A stretch of DNA of 51,626 nt from Bacillota bacterium (GCA_023435565.1 JAEYRN010000012.1:1-51626), one strand, 5' to 3'. Counted from the stretch's first letter, positions 35,290 through 43,950 are shown. A program made the numbers and translations. Notes: generated by a model not told the origin, from the sequence alone.

Positions 35290-35697
35290 CTACTCCTTTT
35301 CACCCATTACCCCGATTTTCACCTTTCTTTTGCGCGGTCCGTCAAATTCACAAAAATAAATTCCCTGCCATGTTCCAAGATCCAAACAACCGTCGACAAC
35401 CGGAACGATACAGGAGAAACCGAAGATTGACGCTTTCAGATGAGCGTCGGAATTGCCTTCCAGGTGGCGATAATCGCCTTTTTGAGGGACAATCCTTTCT
35501 AAGGAGCGGGTCATATCTAAAACAACATCCGGATCGGCATTTTCATTAATGGTAATTCCGGCAGTGGTATGGGGCACGAATAGGTAACAGACACCTACCT
35601 TAATCCCGCTACTTGTTACTTCCGACTGAACCATAGCCGTAATGTCTAAAAAATGAACCCGGAAACCTGTAGTAATTACTTTTTCCTTCCAAATCAA
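35290..35697 (-). CDS. YjbQ/UPF0047 family protein
   Basis: A 135-residue protein of the YjbQ family, which has been linked to thiamine-phosphate synthase side activity; its main role is not settled. Family motifs are clear: HTTAGITINENADPDV, GDYRHLEGNSDAHLKAS and GTWQGIYFCEFDGPRKRKV. The frame is open to 35715, but that TTG overlaps AGAGGAG. The TTG at 35697 (MIWKEKV, as in relatives) is 8 nt from AGGAG. It is first of the riboswitch-controlled operon with the P-type ATPase. Confidence 0.88.
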   Translation of the reverse strand: MIWKEKVITTGFRVHFLDITAMVQSEVTSSGIKVGVCYLFVPHTTAGITINENADPDVVLDMTRSLERIVPQKGDYRHLEGNSDAHLKASIFGFSCIVPVVDGCLDLGTWQGIYFCEFDGPRKRKVKIGVMGEKE

Positions 35698-35747
35698 TGG
35701 TACTACTCCTCTCAATTTATTTTGAGGTTAACGGACGTAAATAATTC

Positions 35748-35861
35748 AGGAAAAGACAGAATACAGCAGACAGTAGATCCTAACTAAAAAGTCTTCTCTT
35801 ACTTTTTTTCAAATACTTCAATAATAACACTTACACTACTGACTTCTGTCTCCTGTTTTTA
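35748..35861. repeat. Imperfect palindrome built from CAGACAG-type words
   Basis: CAGGAAAAGACAGAATACAG...CAGTAG (35750-35778) is partly complementary to CTACTGACTTCTGTCTCCTG (35837-35856). The element lies in the leader between the riboswitch terminator and the YjbQ gene. Similar words (CAGTAGTCAGGAGTCAG) recur at 50804-50820. Confidence 0.55.
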
Positions 35862-35874
35862 TATTTTAAAAATC

Positions 35875-35910
35875 ATAAAAAAGACCCTTAACACTCTCGC
35901 GTTAAAGGTC
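35875..35910 (-). terminator. Riboswitch expression-platform terminator
   Basis: A long stem (GACCYTTAAC paired across a CGAGAG-type loop, 35883-35910) is followed by TTTTTTAT on the minus strand. Its upstream arm shares AGACCTTT with the 3' strand of the aptamer P1 helix. P1 and the terminator are therefore mutually exclusive. Confidence 0.9.
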
Positions 35911-36002
35911 TGGCTACTTGTTGGCAAGCGGTTCGGCCAGGTATTCGCTCTACCGGGATTGTTGGCCTACCCTACGGCAAAAGCCGTCAGCTACTCCCCT
36001 TT
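35904..36002 (-). ncRNA. yybP-ykoY (Mn2+) riboswitch aptamer
   Basis: Read on the minus strand, the element begins AAAGGGGAGTAGC and ends AGCCAGACCTTT, the conserved ends of the yybP-ykoY aptamer (P1 closing pairs AAAGG/CCTTT). Internal helices are visible: GACGGCTTTTGCCGTA, and a CTGGCCGAACCGC segment in the place of the conserved loop. Known members sense Mn2+ and turn genes on. Here P1 formation would break the overlapping terminator, also an ON switch. It controls YjbQ and the P-type ATPase. Confidence 0.92.
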
Positions 36003-36007
36003 GCCCA

Positions 36008-36037
36008 ATTATATCCTATTAGGGTACATAAAGTCAA
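36008..36037 (-). promoter_or_regulatory. Sigma-A-type promoter of the riboswitch operon
   Basis: On the minus strand TTGACT (36037-36032) and a perfect TATAAT (36013-36008) are 18 bp apart. The expected start of transcription is at the first bases of the aptamer leader (GGGCAAAGG). Confidence 0.9.
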
Positions 36038-36047
36038 TACAGATCAG

Positions 36048-36255
36048 TTACTCTTTACGCGTAAAACGTAATGCGAAAAACATTCCGGGTAATTTAGTAA
36101 GCCTATAAAAACCTTTTATTGCGATATTTACTAACCAGATACACCCATATACATAAACTATTTCTCGACAATTCTGATTCACCTTCACAAGCGTAAGACG
36201 TTACCCGTAACACGTAGCAGTTTTACATCACACACATAACGGGGCACGTTTAACA
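36048..36255. repeat. Low-complexity CGTAA-word repeat region
   Basis: Words such as ACGCGTAAAACGTAATGCG (36057-36075) and GCGTAAGACGTTACCCGTAACACGTA (36190-36216) recur in both orientations up to the end of the MBL gene. No reading frame is supported. It resembles the other palindromic spacers in the window. Confidence 0.5.
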
Positions 36256-36269
36256 CATAACAGGTTTTT

Positions 36270-37187
36270 CTAATCATTTTCGCTAACCTTCCAGAACCAT
36301 AAACTATCCTTAAAAAAATGTTCCACCCGATTGTTTATGTATAAATGGTTTATTAAGGCTAAAACCAGGGTCCGATCCAAAACATATTGAATCGGTGTTA
36401 TCAGAGGAGTATTAAGCCTCAAGGCTAATTGTTTTAATAAGCTTTCCATCGTTAAGGGTTCCGGTTTTAGAATTGAAAAAACAATTTCTACAAGTTCATT
36501 TAGATTGTTGATGGCAAACTCGGCTTCCCTTCTATAGCTTTCAGGTTCCAGCACCGGACCGTGGCCGGGGATGACCATCCGGCAACCGGAGTCCAAGATT
36601 AGGTTTAATGTCTGAAAACCAGAAGCCACATTCGAATAAAACGGAAATTTAAATTTACGAATATATTCGCTGAGCATCAAAGCGTCACCGGTGAAAAACA
36701 AACCTTCCACTATCAGGCCAAGTTGTCCGGAGGAATGGCCGGGTAGGTCGATTATCTGAAAAATGTTCCCCCGATATTCCCAACTGCCTGCAACAAGTCT
36801 TTTGGAGATGGATACCGGCTTGGCCAAGATAAATTTGTGGGTCAGTTCCTTAATCGGTTCCGCTCCGCCATACAAGAAGATCGGTTCCAAAAGCGGTTGT
36901 TCAATGAGGGAGCTTTCAAAGGGTGCGGCAAAAAACTCAATTCTGGTTATGTTCTTATAAAGATAAGCACAAGCTCCGTAATGGTCGGCATGGGCGTGAG
37001 TAATGAAAACCCCGACCGGTCTAAGACCCAGTCTTTCCAAAGTTTTCAATACATACTTGGCATTATCTTTATCACCGCCGGGATCGATTATTAGACATTC
37101 TTCATTGTTTAACTTAATAATCCCGGTATTAGTCGCGGCCTGAATCACCCAAACTTTATTATTGAGTTGCTTTAGGAGTTCTTCCAT
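36270..37187 (-). CDS. MBL-fold metallo-hydrolase
   Basis: A 305-residue metallo-beta-lactamase-fold hydrolase. The metal motif is HAHADH (H64, H66, D68, H69). Further ligands lie in GHSSGQLG, FTGDAL and PGHGP. After the fold (about residue 215) comes a ~90-residue helical C-terminal region, as in glyoxalase II-like or winged-helix-tailed members. It is probably a cytoplasmic hydrolase with a binuclear metal site; substrate unknown. GAGGG lies before the ATG. Monocistronic by position. Confidence 0.85.
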   Translation of the reverse strand: MEELLKQLNNKVWVIQAATNTGIIKLNNEECLIIDPGGDKDNAKYVLKTLERLGLRPVGVFITHAHADHYGACAYLYKNITRIEFFAAPFESSLIEQPLLEPIFLYGGAEPIKELTHKFILAKPVSISKRLVAGSWEYRGNIFQIIDLPGHSSGQLGLIVEGLFFTGDALMLSEYIRKFKFPFYSNVASGFQTLNLILDSGCRMVIPGHGPVLEPESYRREAEFAINNLNELVEIVFSILKPEPLTMESLLKQLALRLNTPLITPIQYVLDRTLVLALINHLYINNRVEHFFKDSLWFWKVSEND

Positions 37188-37516
37188 TGGTTAACCCTCG
37201 TTTGAAAAAGATAAGACTTATTATACCATAATTTTGATCAATGACTCTAAACATAGAAAAAGAGGAGACTGATCAGCAGTAATTCCCTCTTCCAACCATC
37301 AGTTGATAAGCGACATGCCGATGTCATTGATGATTGATAAAAGTTACAACAACTACAGCGTTTAAAATCCAAACCTAAAAGACAATCGCCTGAAAAAAAA
37401 TAAGGGACCATCGGATTTTGGAACGCCCAAAAAGCGTTCCGTTCCATCCGTCGGCTCCCGTTTAATGACCTTCTGTCATTGGCAATGATAAAAATCAGCA
37501 ATATTGTAAATAGCTA
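37188..37516. other. Gene-free stretch with a perfect hairpin
   Basis: About 330 bp separate the MBL gene from the STAS-like gene. The only clear feature is GGAACGC-CCAAAAA-GCGTTCC (37421-37441), a perfect 7-bp stem with a 7-nt loop and no T-run. A frame of 84 codons on the minus strand has no ribosome site or recognisable content and is not called. The content of the stretch is unexplained. Confidence 0.4.
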
Positions 37517-37870
37517 TTATTCAACTAACCAATCCTTAGCTTCTTCAATCGTATTAAAAGGTTCTCTTACATTTCCTGAAAATTTATTTACTCCGTATAA
37601 AATAAATTTTTTTAGGCCTTCAACCCCTAGTATTGCTGCCTTTTTTGTTACCGATCCTGATTGTTTACCCATTTCTTTTGCTAAATCGACAAATTCAGCT
37701 GTTATCGAAATTCCTCTTATATCTGATAGGGTAAGATTTTCTTTGCTTCCTGAATCCAATAATTCTTGTGTTGCTTCTCTGACGAGATCTAGTTGTTCTT
37801 GAAGATTCAGCCCACTATAATTGATATATAAGATTTTCTTTCCTTTATGAAGAATCCATTCAGCACCCAT
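37517..37870 (-). CDS. Small STAS-like protein
   Basis: A 117-residue protein with no signal peptide or membrane helix. The pattern of alternating strands and helices (KKILYINYSGLN, ENLTLSDIRG, KKAAILGVEGLKKFI) and the ending EEAKDWLVE resemble the STAS/SpoIIAA-like fold of small cytoplasmic regulators. A phosphorylatable Ser/Thr as in anti-sigma antagonists cannot be assigned. A strong AAGGAGG precedes the ATG. Upstream lies a ~44-nt element that also occurs upstream of the GH5 gene. Function unknown. Confidence 0.6.
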   Translation of the reverse strand: MGAEWILHKGKKILYINYSGLNLQEQLDLVREATQELLDSGSKENLTLSDIRGISITAEFVDLAKEMGKQSGSVTKKAAILGVEGLKKFILYGVNKFSGNVREPFNTIEEAKDWLVE

Positions 37871-37942
37871 ATTATCCTCCTTAAAAGTTTAAAATTTTAC
37901 TATCGTTACCAGAATCGCATAACTTCACTGAAGATAGATAAT

Positions 37943-37987
37943 ATTTTCGCCATCATCTTCCAAATTCCCTGTTTCATAAACAAATTT
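37943..37987 (-). promoter_or_regulatory. Shared upstream element, copy A (STAS-like gene)
   Basis: This segment matches 45205-45250 at 31 of 37 aligned core positions, plus a shared TTTCGC flank. Both copies lie 50-120 bp upstream of a minus-strand gene in the same orientation. Read in gene sense it is AAATTTGTTTAT-N4-CAGG-N-AATTTGGAAGAT-N5-GCGAAA. It may be a promoter, operator or leader element. Its nature is not known. Confidence 0.5.
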
Positions 37988-38058
37988 AAAAGAATTTCTA
38001 TCCGTAGGGTTTCGAATAAATTGAAGGATGATTTAAAATTCTACTAAGTTAACTTAAA

Positions 38059-38276
38059 TTAGATTAACAAAACCACTATTAATACAAACTTACCATCCAA
38101 ATATGTATGCTCACGTCACGTTCCTTCATGCATTAAACCAGCCTTTTCCTGCACTCGTGTGGATACAATATTTCCTGCCATATCCCAGGCCTCAATTCGA
38201 TTTAGTCCATTTTCAAATCCAAAATCCAACACTTTTTTAAGGCGTCAGTGATATATCCCTTATTCCAATATTTTGG
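38059..38276 (-). pseudogene. GNAT acetyltransferase remnant (RimJ/RimL type)
   Basis: The minus strand encodes the C-terminal third of a RimJ/RimL-like N-acetyltransferase in broken form. PKYWNKGYITDALKK is followed, after a one-base loss in an A-run (near 38232-38238), by VLDFGFENGLNRIEAWDMAG and then NIVSTRVQEKAGLMHEGT. An in-frame TGA follows, then REHTYLDGK up to a TAA at 38059. The motifs are the acetyl-CoA-binding and C-terminal parts of the fold. The N-terminal two thirds are missing: an in-frame stop lies just before PKYWN, and the next gene ends at 38314. This is a decayed, truncated gene. Confidence 0.85.
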
Positions 38277-38313
38277 TTACTATTTTTTATCCAACAACTA
38301 TTCTCTCAAGTAG

Positions 38314-39144
38314 TTAATTACCCATTTCCATTGCAACTCTACTTAGCCACTCCTTTACCGTTTCCGTAAACAAAACATCCTGTTCTATTTGAAGATTGTG
38401 ACCGGCCTTATCGAGTAAGACAAAGGAAGCTCTGGGATACATCTCAATAATTTGCCATAAATCGCGGTAACCTACAATGGAATCTTGCCTTCCGGTCAAC
38501 ATTAGTGTAGGTTTAGGATATGGTTTCTCAAGGGCGTCCACATCAAAGCTGAAGGTAAAATGCTGTCCCAGGCAGTTTTCCAAAAATGAATAGTCGGCAA
38601 CTTTTAAACCAGAGAGGACTTCCTCTTTATACCTAGCCCATACCCGTTTATTTTGTAACGTGTTAAATCCTTCTCCTGTAAAATAATTTCGGTCCTCTTC
38701 AGTGAGACTGCTTAATAGAAGGTCATCTTTTTCAAATACCTGAAATTGAGCGCCTTTATCTTTTTGGATCCCGGCCATAGGACAGATTAACAGGAGTCCA
38801 TCTACAACCGAAGGACGTTTGTTAATTATTCCCCTGGCTAAATAGCCGCCATAGGACTCTCCCGCTAAGACAAAATGCTGGTTTGGTATGACAGCATCAA
38901 TAAAGCCAAAAATTAAATCAAGCATTTGATCGGAACCTGTAATCCACGGTTCTCCTTTGGTCTTCCCCATTCCCGGTAAATCAAAATAGATCCGCTTCCA
39001 TGCCGTATCCATCTCTTGGAAGACAGGTTCCAGGCACCCTTTCATCAACCTATGGTCCGGGCTCCATCCATGGATCATCAAAATAGGCGTACCTTCGCCA
39101 TAGATTTCGTAATAAATTTTTACATCCCTTACTGTACATTCCAT
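38314..39144 (-). CDS. Alpha/beta hydrolase
   Basis: A 276-residue alpha/beta-hydrolase fold protein without a signal peptide. The oxyanion HG (IHGW) is followed by the nucleophile elbow GESYGG with S97. An acid is likely in TGRQDSIVG, and the catalytic His is in DKAGHNLQ near residue 253. A lid-like insert occupies about 125-205. It is likely an esterase or related hydrolase; substrate unknown. GGGGG lies upstream of the ATG. Confidence 0.85.
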   Translation of the reverse strand: MECTVRDVKIYYEIYGEGTPILMIHGWSPDHRLMKGCLEPVFQEMDTAWKRIYFDLPGMGKTKGEPWITGSDQMLDLIFGFIDAVIPNQHFVLAGESYGGYLARGIINKRPSVVDGLLLICPMAGIQKDKGAQFQVFEKDDLLLSSLTEEDRNYFTGEGFNTLQNKRVWARYKEEVLSGLKVADYSFLENCLGQHFTFSFDVDALEKPYPKPTLMLTGRQDSIVGYRDLWQIIEMYPRASFVLLDKAGHNLQIEQDVLFTETVKEWLSRVAMEMGN

Positions 39145-39376
39145 ATTATCTACCCCCGTGTAATTGACCTTTAATAACTATTATTAAAGATTATTTGTTC
39201 CCCGCTTTACCAAAATAGTTTTCTGTTAATTTCCAAGAAGTCCTTTCATAACCTGAAATAAAAAAATCCCACCAGATTTTTTAAAGACCGATAGGATGTT
39301 GTTGACCTCCGCGTTAATAAACATCATGGTAAATCTTTGCTGCTAGTCTCCATGTAAGAGTTAATAATACAAAAAT

Positions 39377-40453
39377 TTAATCCTTTACAGCCGGAATAAT
39401 AAATTTATCCAAAAGCAGCCACGGGTCCTGGGGCTTGCTGATTATTTTTGACGCAACCGCCACTACCAGGTCTTTTTCTGGAATACAACATATTACATTA
39501 CCGCCGGAACCCAATGCCGCGTAAGCAAAAATATCGTCTTTTTCTCGAAGCCACCATAAATAACCGTATTTAGCAACAGGGTCATCAATCCATGTATCGG
39601 AATGCGAAGCAATCGACTCAACAATCCAAGTTTCCGAAATAATCCGTTTATTCTCCCAAATACCGCGGTTTAAGTATAAAAAGCCGAACCGGGCCATATC
39701 CCTTAGGGTTATGGTAAGCCCCCACCCCCCAGTGGTGTTGCCCTGCGGATCTTTAATCCATCCGGTTACATTTTTTCCGAAGACATCATCTAATTGAAAG
39801 GATTTCATATCATGATCTGGGATTTCTTTTATTCCTAAAGGCCGGAATAAATGCTGATTGGCAAACTCACGAGCGCATACACCTGTGGTACGAGTTATGA
39901 TAGCGGAAAGCAGATGCGCTCCGGCGGTGCTGTATTGAAATTTCCCGGTCTGACCATTTCCCAATAAATCCAGGATATATTTTTCCCAATCAGGTTGCCG
40001 CCGAAGTCTATCCAATGGCTCCCATCTGGCGCCTGATGTTTTTGAGGCGATTGGCGCAGTCATGGTGAGAAGATGTCTTATAGTTATTACGCGTTTCCGG
40101 ATATCCCCGGGATTTGAAACATATTCGGGGAAAAATTCCAGTACCTTTTGATCTACGCTTTGAATATATCCGGCATCGATGGCGATCCCGATTAAGGCGG
40201 AGATAAAACTTTTAGTTACTGATGCCACATTATGGGTATCAAGAGGTGTATAGCCGTTATAATATTTTTCATAGGTCAGATATCCTTTCCGGACTATGGC
40301 AATACCGTTAATATTAATGTATTGGGACTTAATCATATCTTCAAGATATGTAAACTTTCCCGGATCCATACCTACGGAAGCCGGATCCGTAGTTCGCCAT
40401 TCATCGGTTGGCCAGTAGTCCCTTTTATCCCTCTTATCGATTATAATGTTCAT
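39377..40453 (-). CDS. Beta-lactamase-family serine hydrolase
   Basis: A 358-residue class C beta-lactamase/DD-peptidase-like serine hydrolase. The SxxK motif is S78-V-T-K81. The second motif is YSTAG, where a YxN is usual in AmpC, and a GSGG-type third motif (ALGSGGNVI) is present. There is no signal peptide, so it probably acts in the cytoplasm as an esterase-like enzyme rather than on the wall. GGGAG lies before the ATG. The gap to the UvrA2-like gene is 63 bp on the same strand. Confidence 0.82.
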   Translation of the reverse strand: MNIIIDKRDKRDYWPTDEWRTTDPASVGMDPGKFTYLEDMIKSQYININGIAIVRKGYLTYEKYYNGYTPLDTHNVASVTKSFISALIGIAIDAGYIQSVDQKVLEFFPEYVSNPGDIRKRVITIRHLLTMTAPIASKTSGARWEPLDRLRRQPDWEKYILDLLGNGQTGKFQYSTAGAHLLSAIITRTTGVCAREFANQHLFRPLGIKEIPDHDMKSFQLDDVFGKNVTGWIKDPQGNTTGGWGLTITLRDMARFGFLYLNRGIWENKRIISETWIVESIASHSDTWIDDPVAKYGYLWWLREKDDIFAYAALGSGGNVICCIPEKDLVVAVASKIISKPQDPWLLLDKFIIPAVKD

Positions 40454-40516
40454 TAAATGATCTCCCAGATAGAATCTAATAATTTGACACTTTACATTTT
40501 ACTCTTCTCTCTTTTC

Positions 40517-42943
40517 TTATAAATATCTCCCCGTTACGGATTTAGAATTCTTTTTCAGCTCTTGAGGCGGACCTTTCACAATAATCCGACCTCCTTCCGC
40601 TCCTCCTCCTGGGCCGAGTTCAATGATCCAGTCACAAACCGCTAACACTGCTGGGTCATGCTCGACGACAATAACGGAATTTCCCTTGGCCACAAGTTCA
40701 TCCAATAAATGAATGAGCTTGGCGGTATCATAAAGACTAAGACCTATCGTCGGTTCATCCAGTATATAAAGAATATTTCCCTTTCGCTGTCTCCCGATTT
40801 CTTTGGCCAGTTTGATCCTTTGGGCTTCACCTCCGCTAAGGGTTGGAGTGGGCTGCCCCAGTTTTATATATCCCATACCGATTCGTTCCAAAACCGACAA
40901 TGTATTAGTGATCGCTTTATTATCTTTAAAAAACGCAACTGCTTCCGATACGGTCATTTCAAGGAGATCAACAATATTTTTTCCTTTGTAGTTGACTGAT
41001 AAGGCTTCGTCATTATACCTTTTCCCGTGGCATTCCTTACAAGTATTAAAAAGAAAGAAATTGCCTCCCAGCCATAGTTTTTCCCGGCCGCTACCCCCGC
41101 ATACAGGACAGGCGCCTTTGGAGTTGAATGAAAAATGACCGGCGGTTAAATTTTGTCTAGTAGCTTGCGGTTGTTTGGCAAATAGTTTACGTATTTTATC
41201 CCAAATGCCGATATAGGAAACCGGAGTGGAATTAATATTTCTACCGATAGGGGCCTGTGATACTTCGGCGTATCCTGAAATATGCTCTACCCCTTCTAAC
41301 ATTTCAGCGATAGTTTCAAGCGCAGTAAATTCCGGTTCACCTTCAATATCATCTTCCTCGAAATTTGTTTCAATAGTATTATCATCAAAATAACCTTTAA
41401 GAAGGGGTATTAGGGTATCGGAGATTAGAGAACTCTTTCCGCTGCCCGATACACCGGCAATTCCGACCAGCACCCCCAAAGGTAATGATACGGTTACATC
41501 CTTTAGATTATTGGTTTTTGCGTGCCGGATGGTAAGCCGGGGATTTTCTTTCCCAATTTCAATATTTTGTGCTGTTTTTCTAATTGGCATTGAAACTTTC
41601 CCCGATAGATATTGGCCGGTAATTGAGGCAGCGCATTTCTTGAGACCTTCCACATCGCCCTGGTAAATGACTTGTCCACCCTCAACCCCCGCTTTCGGCC
41701 CAATATCAATTACATGCTCCGCCATTTCAATTGTGCCTTTATCATGCTCTACAACGATAACAGTGTTACCCAACTCTTTAAGAGCTAAAATCCCCTTTTG
41801 AAGCTCGGCTTTTTCCGATTCATGCAATCCGGCCGTCGGTTCATCAAGAATATAAATTAGGGAATCCATTTTTGATTCCAGATGAGAATTGAGAAAAAGC
41901 CGTTGAAGTTCTCCTCCGCTTAGAGTGGACATTGTTCTGTAGAGAGTAAGATGTCCCAGACGGGATTTGATTAAAGAATTTGTTTTGTGCAAAATGTCTT
42001 TCACCAGGTTAGTTCCTAATGATTTTAAAGTGTTTTGATTTAACAGTTGATCCAAAAAATCATGCAATTCGTTTATAGTCATCGTTCCAAGTTCGCCAAT
42101 GTGCTTGCCGTTTAAAAACACTCTCCGCGCTTCTTCGCCTATCCGATACCCATCACAATCGGAGCATTTGGACATTATATACATACCGGTAGGATCATTG
42201 CCATATTTATAAACAAGGCCTTCAAAAATTCTGGTCAGGCAGATACTCCGATTTGCAGCATTATTACTTGTAAAATGTCCGTAGATTATCCTTTCTTTTA
42301 CTTCATCGGAAATTTGTGAAAAAGGCGTTTTTAGATAATCATTAAAATGTCTATATAGTACCCTTTTAAGCCCCGGCGTTACCATTACTTTATCAAAAAC
42401 CTGCTCCAGAGTTATTTGGTCATCGGGTACAAGTTTTTTCATATCAATTTCAAAATACGATCCCTTGCCGGAACACTTCATGCACATTCCATTCGGATTG
42501 TTATACGAAAAATACCCGGCAGGCAGACGTTCTTCAGTATTTCCACATTTTTGGCAAGTTAAGCCATCGTCAACCGAAGCGCTACATGATAAACAAGAAA
42601 TTATACCTTCCGCCGCATAAAGAACCGCAATCATATTTAAGATATTGGTTCTGGAGCCTACGGTTGAACGGGGATTACTCTGGCGGATAATATTCTGCTG
42701 GACCGCTATGGTTGGACCGATACCGGATATATTATCGAACTTATTTTCTTCATCGATTTGCGCAAACACACCCAACGATTGCAAATATTGTTTACGCCCT
42801 TCTTCAAATATTATGTCAAAGACCAGGCTGGATTTGCCTGATCCGCTGACGCCCGTCGCTACTACAAGCTTATTTTTGGGGATGGAAACGTCAATGTCCT
42901 TTAGGTTATGTATGCGTGCGCCTTCAATGGTTATATTTTTCAT
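40517..42943 (-). CDS. UvrA2-type ABC ATPase lacking the UvrB-binding domain
   Basis: An 808-residue UvrA-family protein with two ABC cassettes. The Walker A motifs are GVSGSGKSS (31-39) and again in the second half; the signatures are TLSGGELQR and TLSGGEAQR. Zinc modules CxxC...CxxC are present in both halves. Standard UvrA is about 940 residues. Here the stretch after PRSTVG runs at once into a short cysteine module and then the YFSYNNPNG segment, so the UvrB-interaction domain is missing. Such UvrA2-like proteins are linked to drug or DNA-damage tolerance rather than excision with UvrB. It lies 44 bp after an AraC/GyrI regulator gene. Confidence 0.88.
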   Translation of the reverse strand: MKNITIEGARIHNLKDIDVSIPKNKLVVATGVSGSGKSSLVFDIIFEEGRKQYLQSLGVFAQIDEENKFDNISGIGPTIAVQQNIIRQSNPRSTVGSRTNILNMIAVLYAAEGIISCLSCSASVDDGLTCQKCGNTEERLPAGYFSYNNPNGMCMKCSGKGSYFEIDMKKLVPDDQITLEQVFDKVMVTPGLKRVLYRHFNDYLKTPFSQISDEVKERIIYGHFTSNNAANRSICLTRIFEGLVYKYGNDPTGMYIMSKCSDCDGYRIGEEARRVFLNGKHIGELGTMTINELHDFLDQLLNQNTLKSLGTNLVKDILHKTNSLIKSRLGHLTLYRTMSTLSGGELQRLFLNSHLESKMDSLIYILDEPTAGLHESEKAELQKGILALKELGNTVIVVEHDKGTIEMAEHVIDIGPKAGVEGGQVIYQGDVEGLKKCAASITGQYLSGKVSMPIRKTAQNIEIGKENPRLTIRHAKTNNLKDVTVSLPLGVLVGIAGVSGSGKSSLISDTLIPLLKGYFDDNTIETNFEEDDIEGEPEFTALETIAEMLEGVEHISGYAEVSQAPIGRNINSTPVSYIGIWDKIRKLFAKQPQATRQNLTAGHFSFNSKGACPVCGGSGREKLWLGGNFFLFNTCKECHGKRYNDEALSVNYKGKNIVDLLEMTVSEAVAFFKDNKAITNTLSVLERIGMGYIKLGQPTPTLSGGEAQRIKLAKEIGRQRKGNILYILDEPTIGLSLYDTAKLIHLLDELVAKGNSVIVVEHDPAVLAVCDWIIELGPGGGAEGGRIIVKGPPQELKKNSKSVTGRYL

Positions 42944-42987
42944 AGTTCACCTTTTCTGCATTTGACTATGTATAATAACTAAATCGC

Positions 42988-43950
42988 TTATAAGGGCTTT
43001 ACCGGTATGTAAATATCAATGATGGATTTCTTTTCGGGATGCTCATCCGGATTATTCAAATATACTTCAAAGCACAGGCGATTATCTGGCTGGTAACCAC
43101 TTTCCGGAAGCCATATGCCCCAAAGTGAATCCCATGTATCTCTGTATTGATTGGCAAACAATTCAAAATGCCCAACTGCATACCTGCCGCCGGGGATCGT
43201 CATTTTCCCAATCTCTCCGTCCACTTCGATATCCTTTGGAACAGTCAGGCAGATGCTGGTTCTAAAGTTTGTCTCATCTGTAATCTCAGGGATGTCATGG
43301 TAAACGGCAAGAATTTTGGTATACGGATACTTAATCAGTCCTCTCGACCCTGCCCATCTAAAAAGTTTACCAAGGAGTTTACGGAACAACTCCGGTTCTC
43401 CTTTGAACATACCGATATTACGGATATATATTACCGGCATCTCCGGTATGTCCTTTACTTCAACATTAAAAGAACTATCTGTTATAAATTGCTCCCTGTA
43501 TTGATTATTCTTTCTTACATCATTATACGAAAAGATATTTAAAGAGTCTTTTCCCGGCTTGCTTTCCGTTTTGCATTTCTTGCTTTTTAGTAAATTCGGA
43601 TTTATTCTTAATTGACCGGCGCTGAAACCAAAGTGTTTTTTGAAGGCTCTTGAGAAGGAAGCTTGATTAGAAAATCCGCATTTCAAAGCGATCTGCGAAA
43701 TAGTGTCTTTGGGAAAAGCAACCAGACTGATAGCCGCTTTTTCAAGACGGATTCTTTGAATATATTTTGAGAGCGGTTCTCCGACAATTGCCGAAAAAAT
43801 TCTATGGAAATGGTACTGTGAGAAATTTGCTACATTTGAAAGTTTAATGAGTGATAAATCCTCACTGATATTTATATCTATGTAATCCTGTACTTTGTTG
43901 ATCCTTGATATGTACTCCTCCCGTAAGAAAGTATTGTCATGATTAACCAT
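42988..43950 (-). CDS. AraC-family regulator with GyrI-like effector domain
   Basis: A 320-residue transcription regulator. An N-terminal AraC double HTH (about 12-112; LSNVANFSQYHFHRIF and ISQIALKCGFSNQASFSRAFKKHFG) is followed by a linker and a C-terminal GyrI-like domain (about 160-320) of the drug-sensing Rob/SoxS-relative type. It should bind a small ligand and control neighbouring genes. Its ATG overlaps the end of the GH5 gene by 8 bp and its ribosome site AGAGGAG lies inside that gene. The UvrA2-like gene follows, so it probably controls that ATPase. Confidence 0.9.
   Translation of the reverse strand: MVNHDNTFLREEYISRINKVQDYIDINISEDLSLIKLSNVANFSQYHFHRIFSAIVGEPLSKYIQRIRLEKAAISLVAFPKDTISQIALKCGFSNQASFSRAFKKHFGFSAGQLRINPNLLKSKKCKTESKPGKDSLNIFSYNDVRKNNQYREQFITDSSFNVEVKDIPEMPVIYIRNIGMFKGEPELFRKLLGKLFRWAGSRGLIKYPYTKILAVYHDIPEITDETNFRTSICLTVPKDIEVDGEIGKMTIPGGRYAVGHFELFANQYRDTWDSLWGIWLPESGYQPDNRLCFEVYLNNPDEHPEKKSIIDIYIPVKPL

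Noticed and set aside
37247..37501. 84-codon minus-strand frame
   Set aside because: Composition is not protein-like, there is no ribosome site, and the hairpin lies within it.
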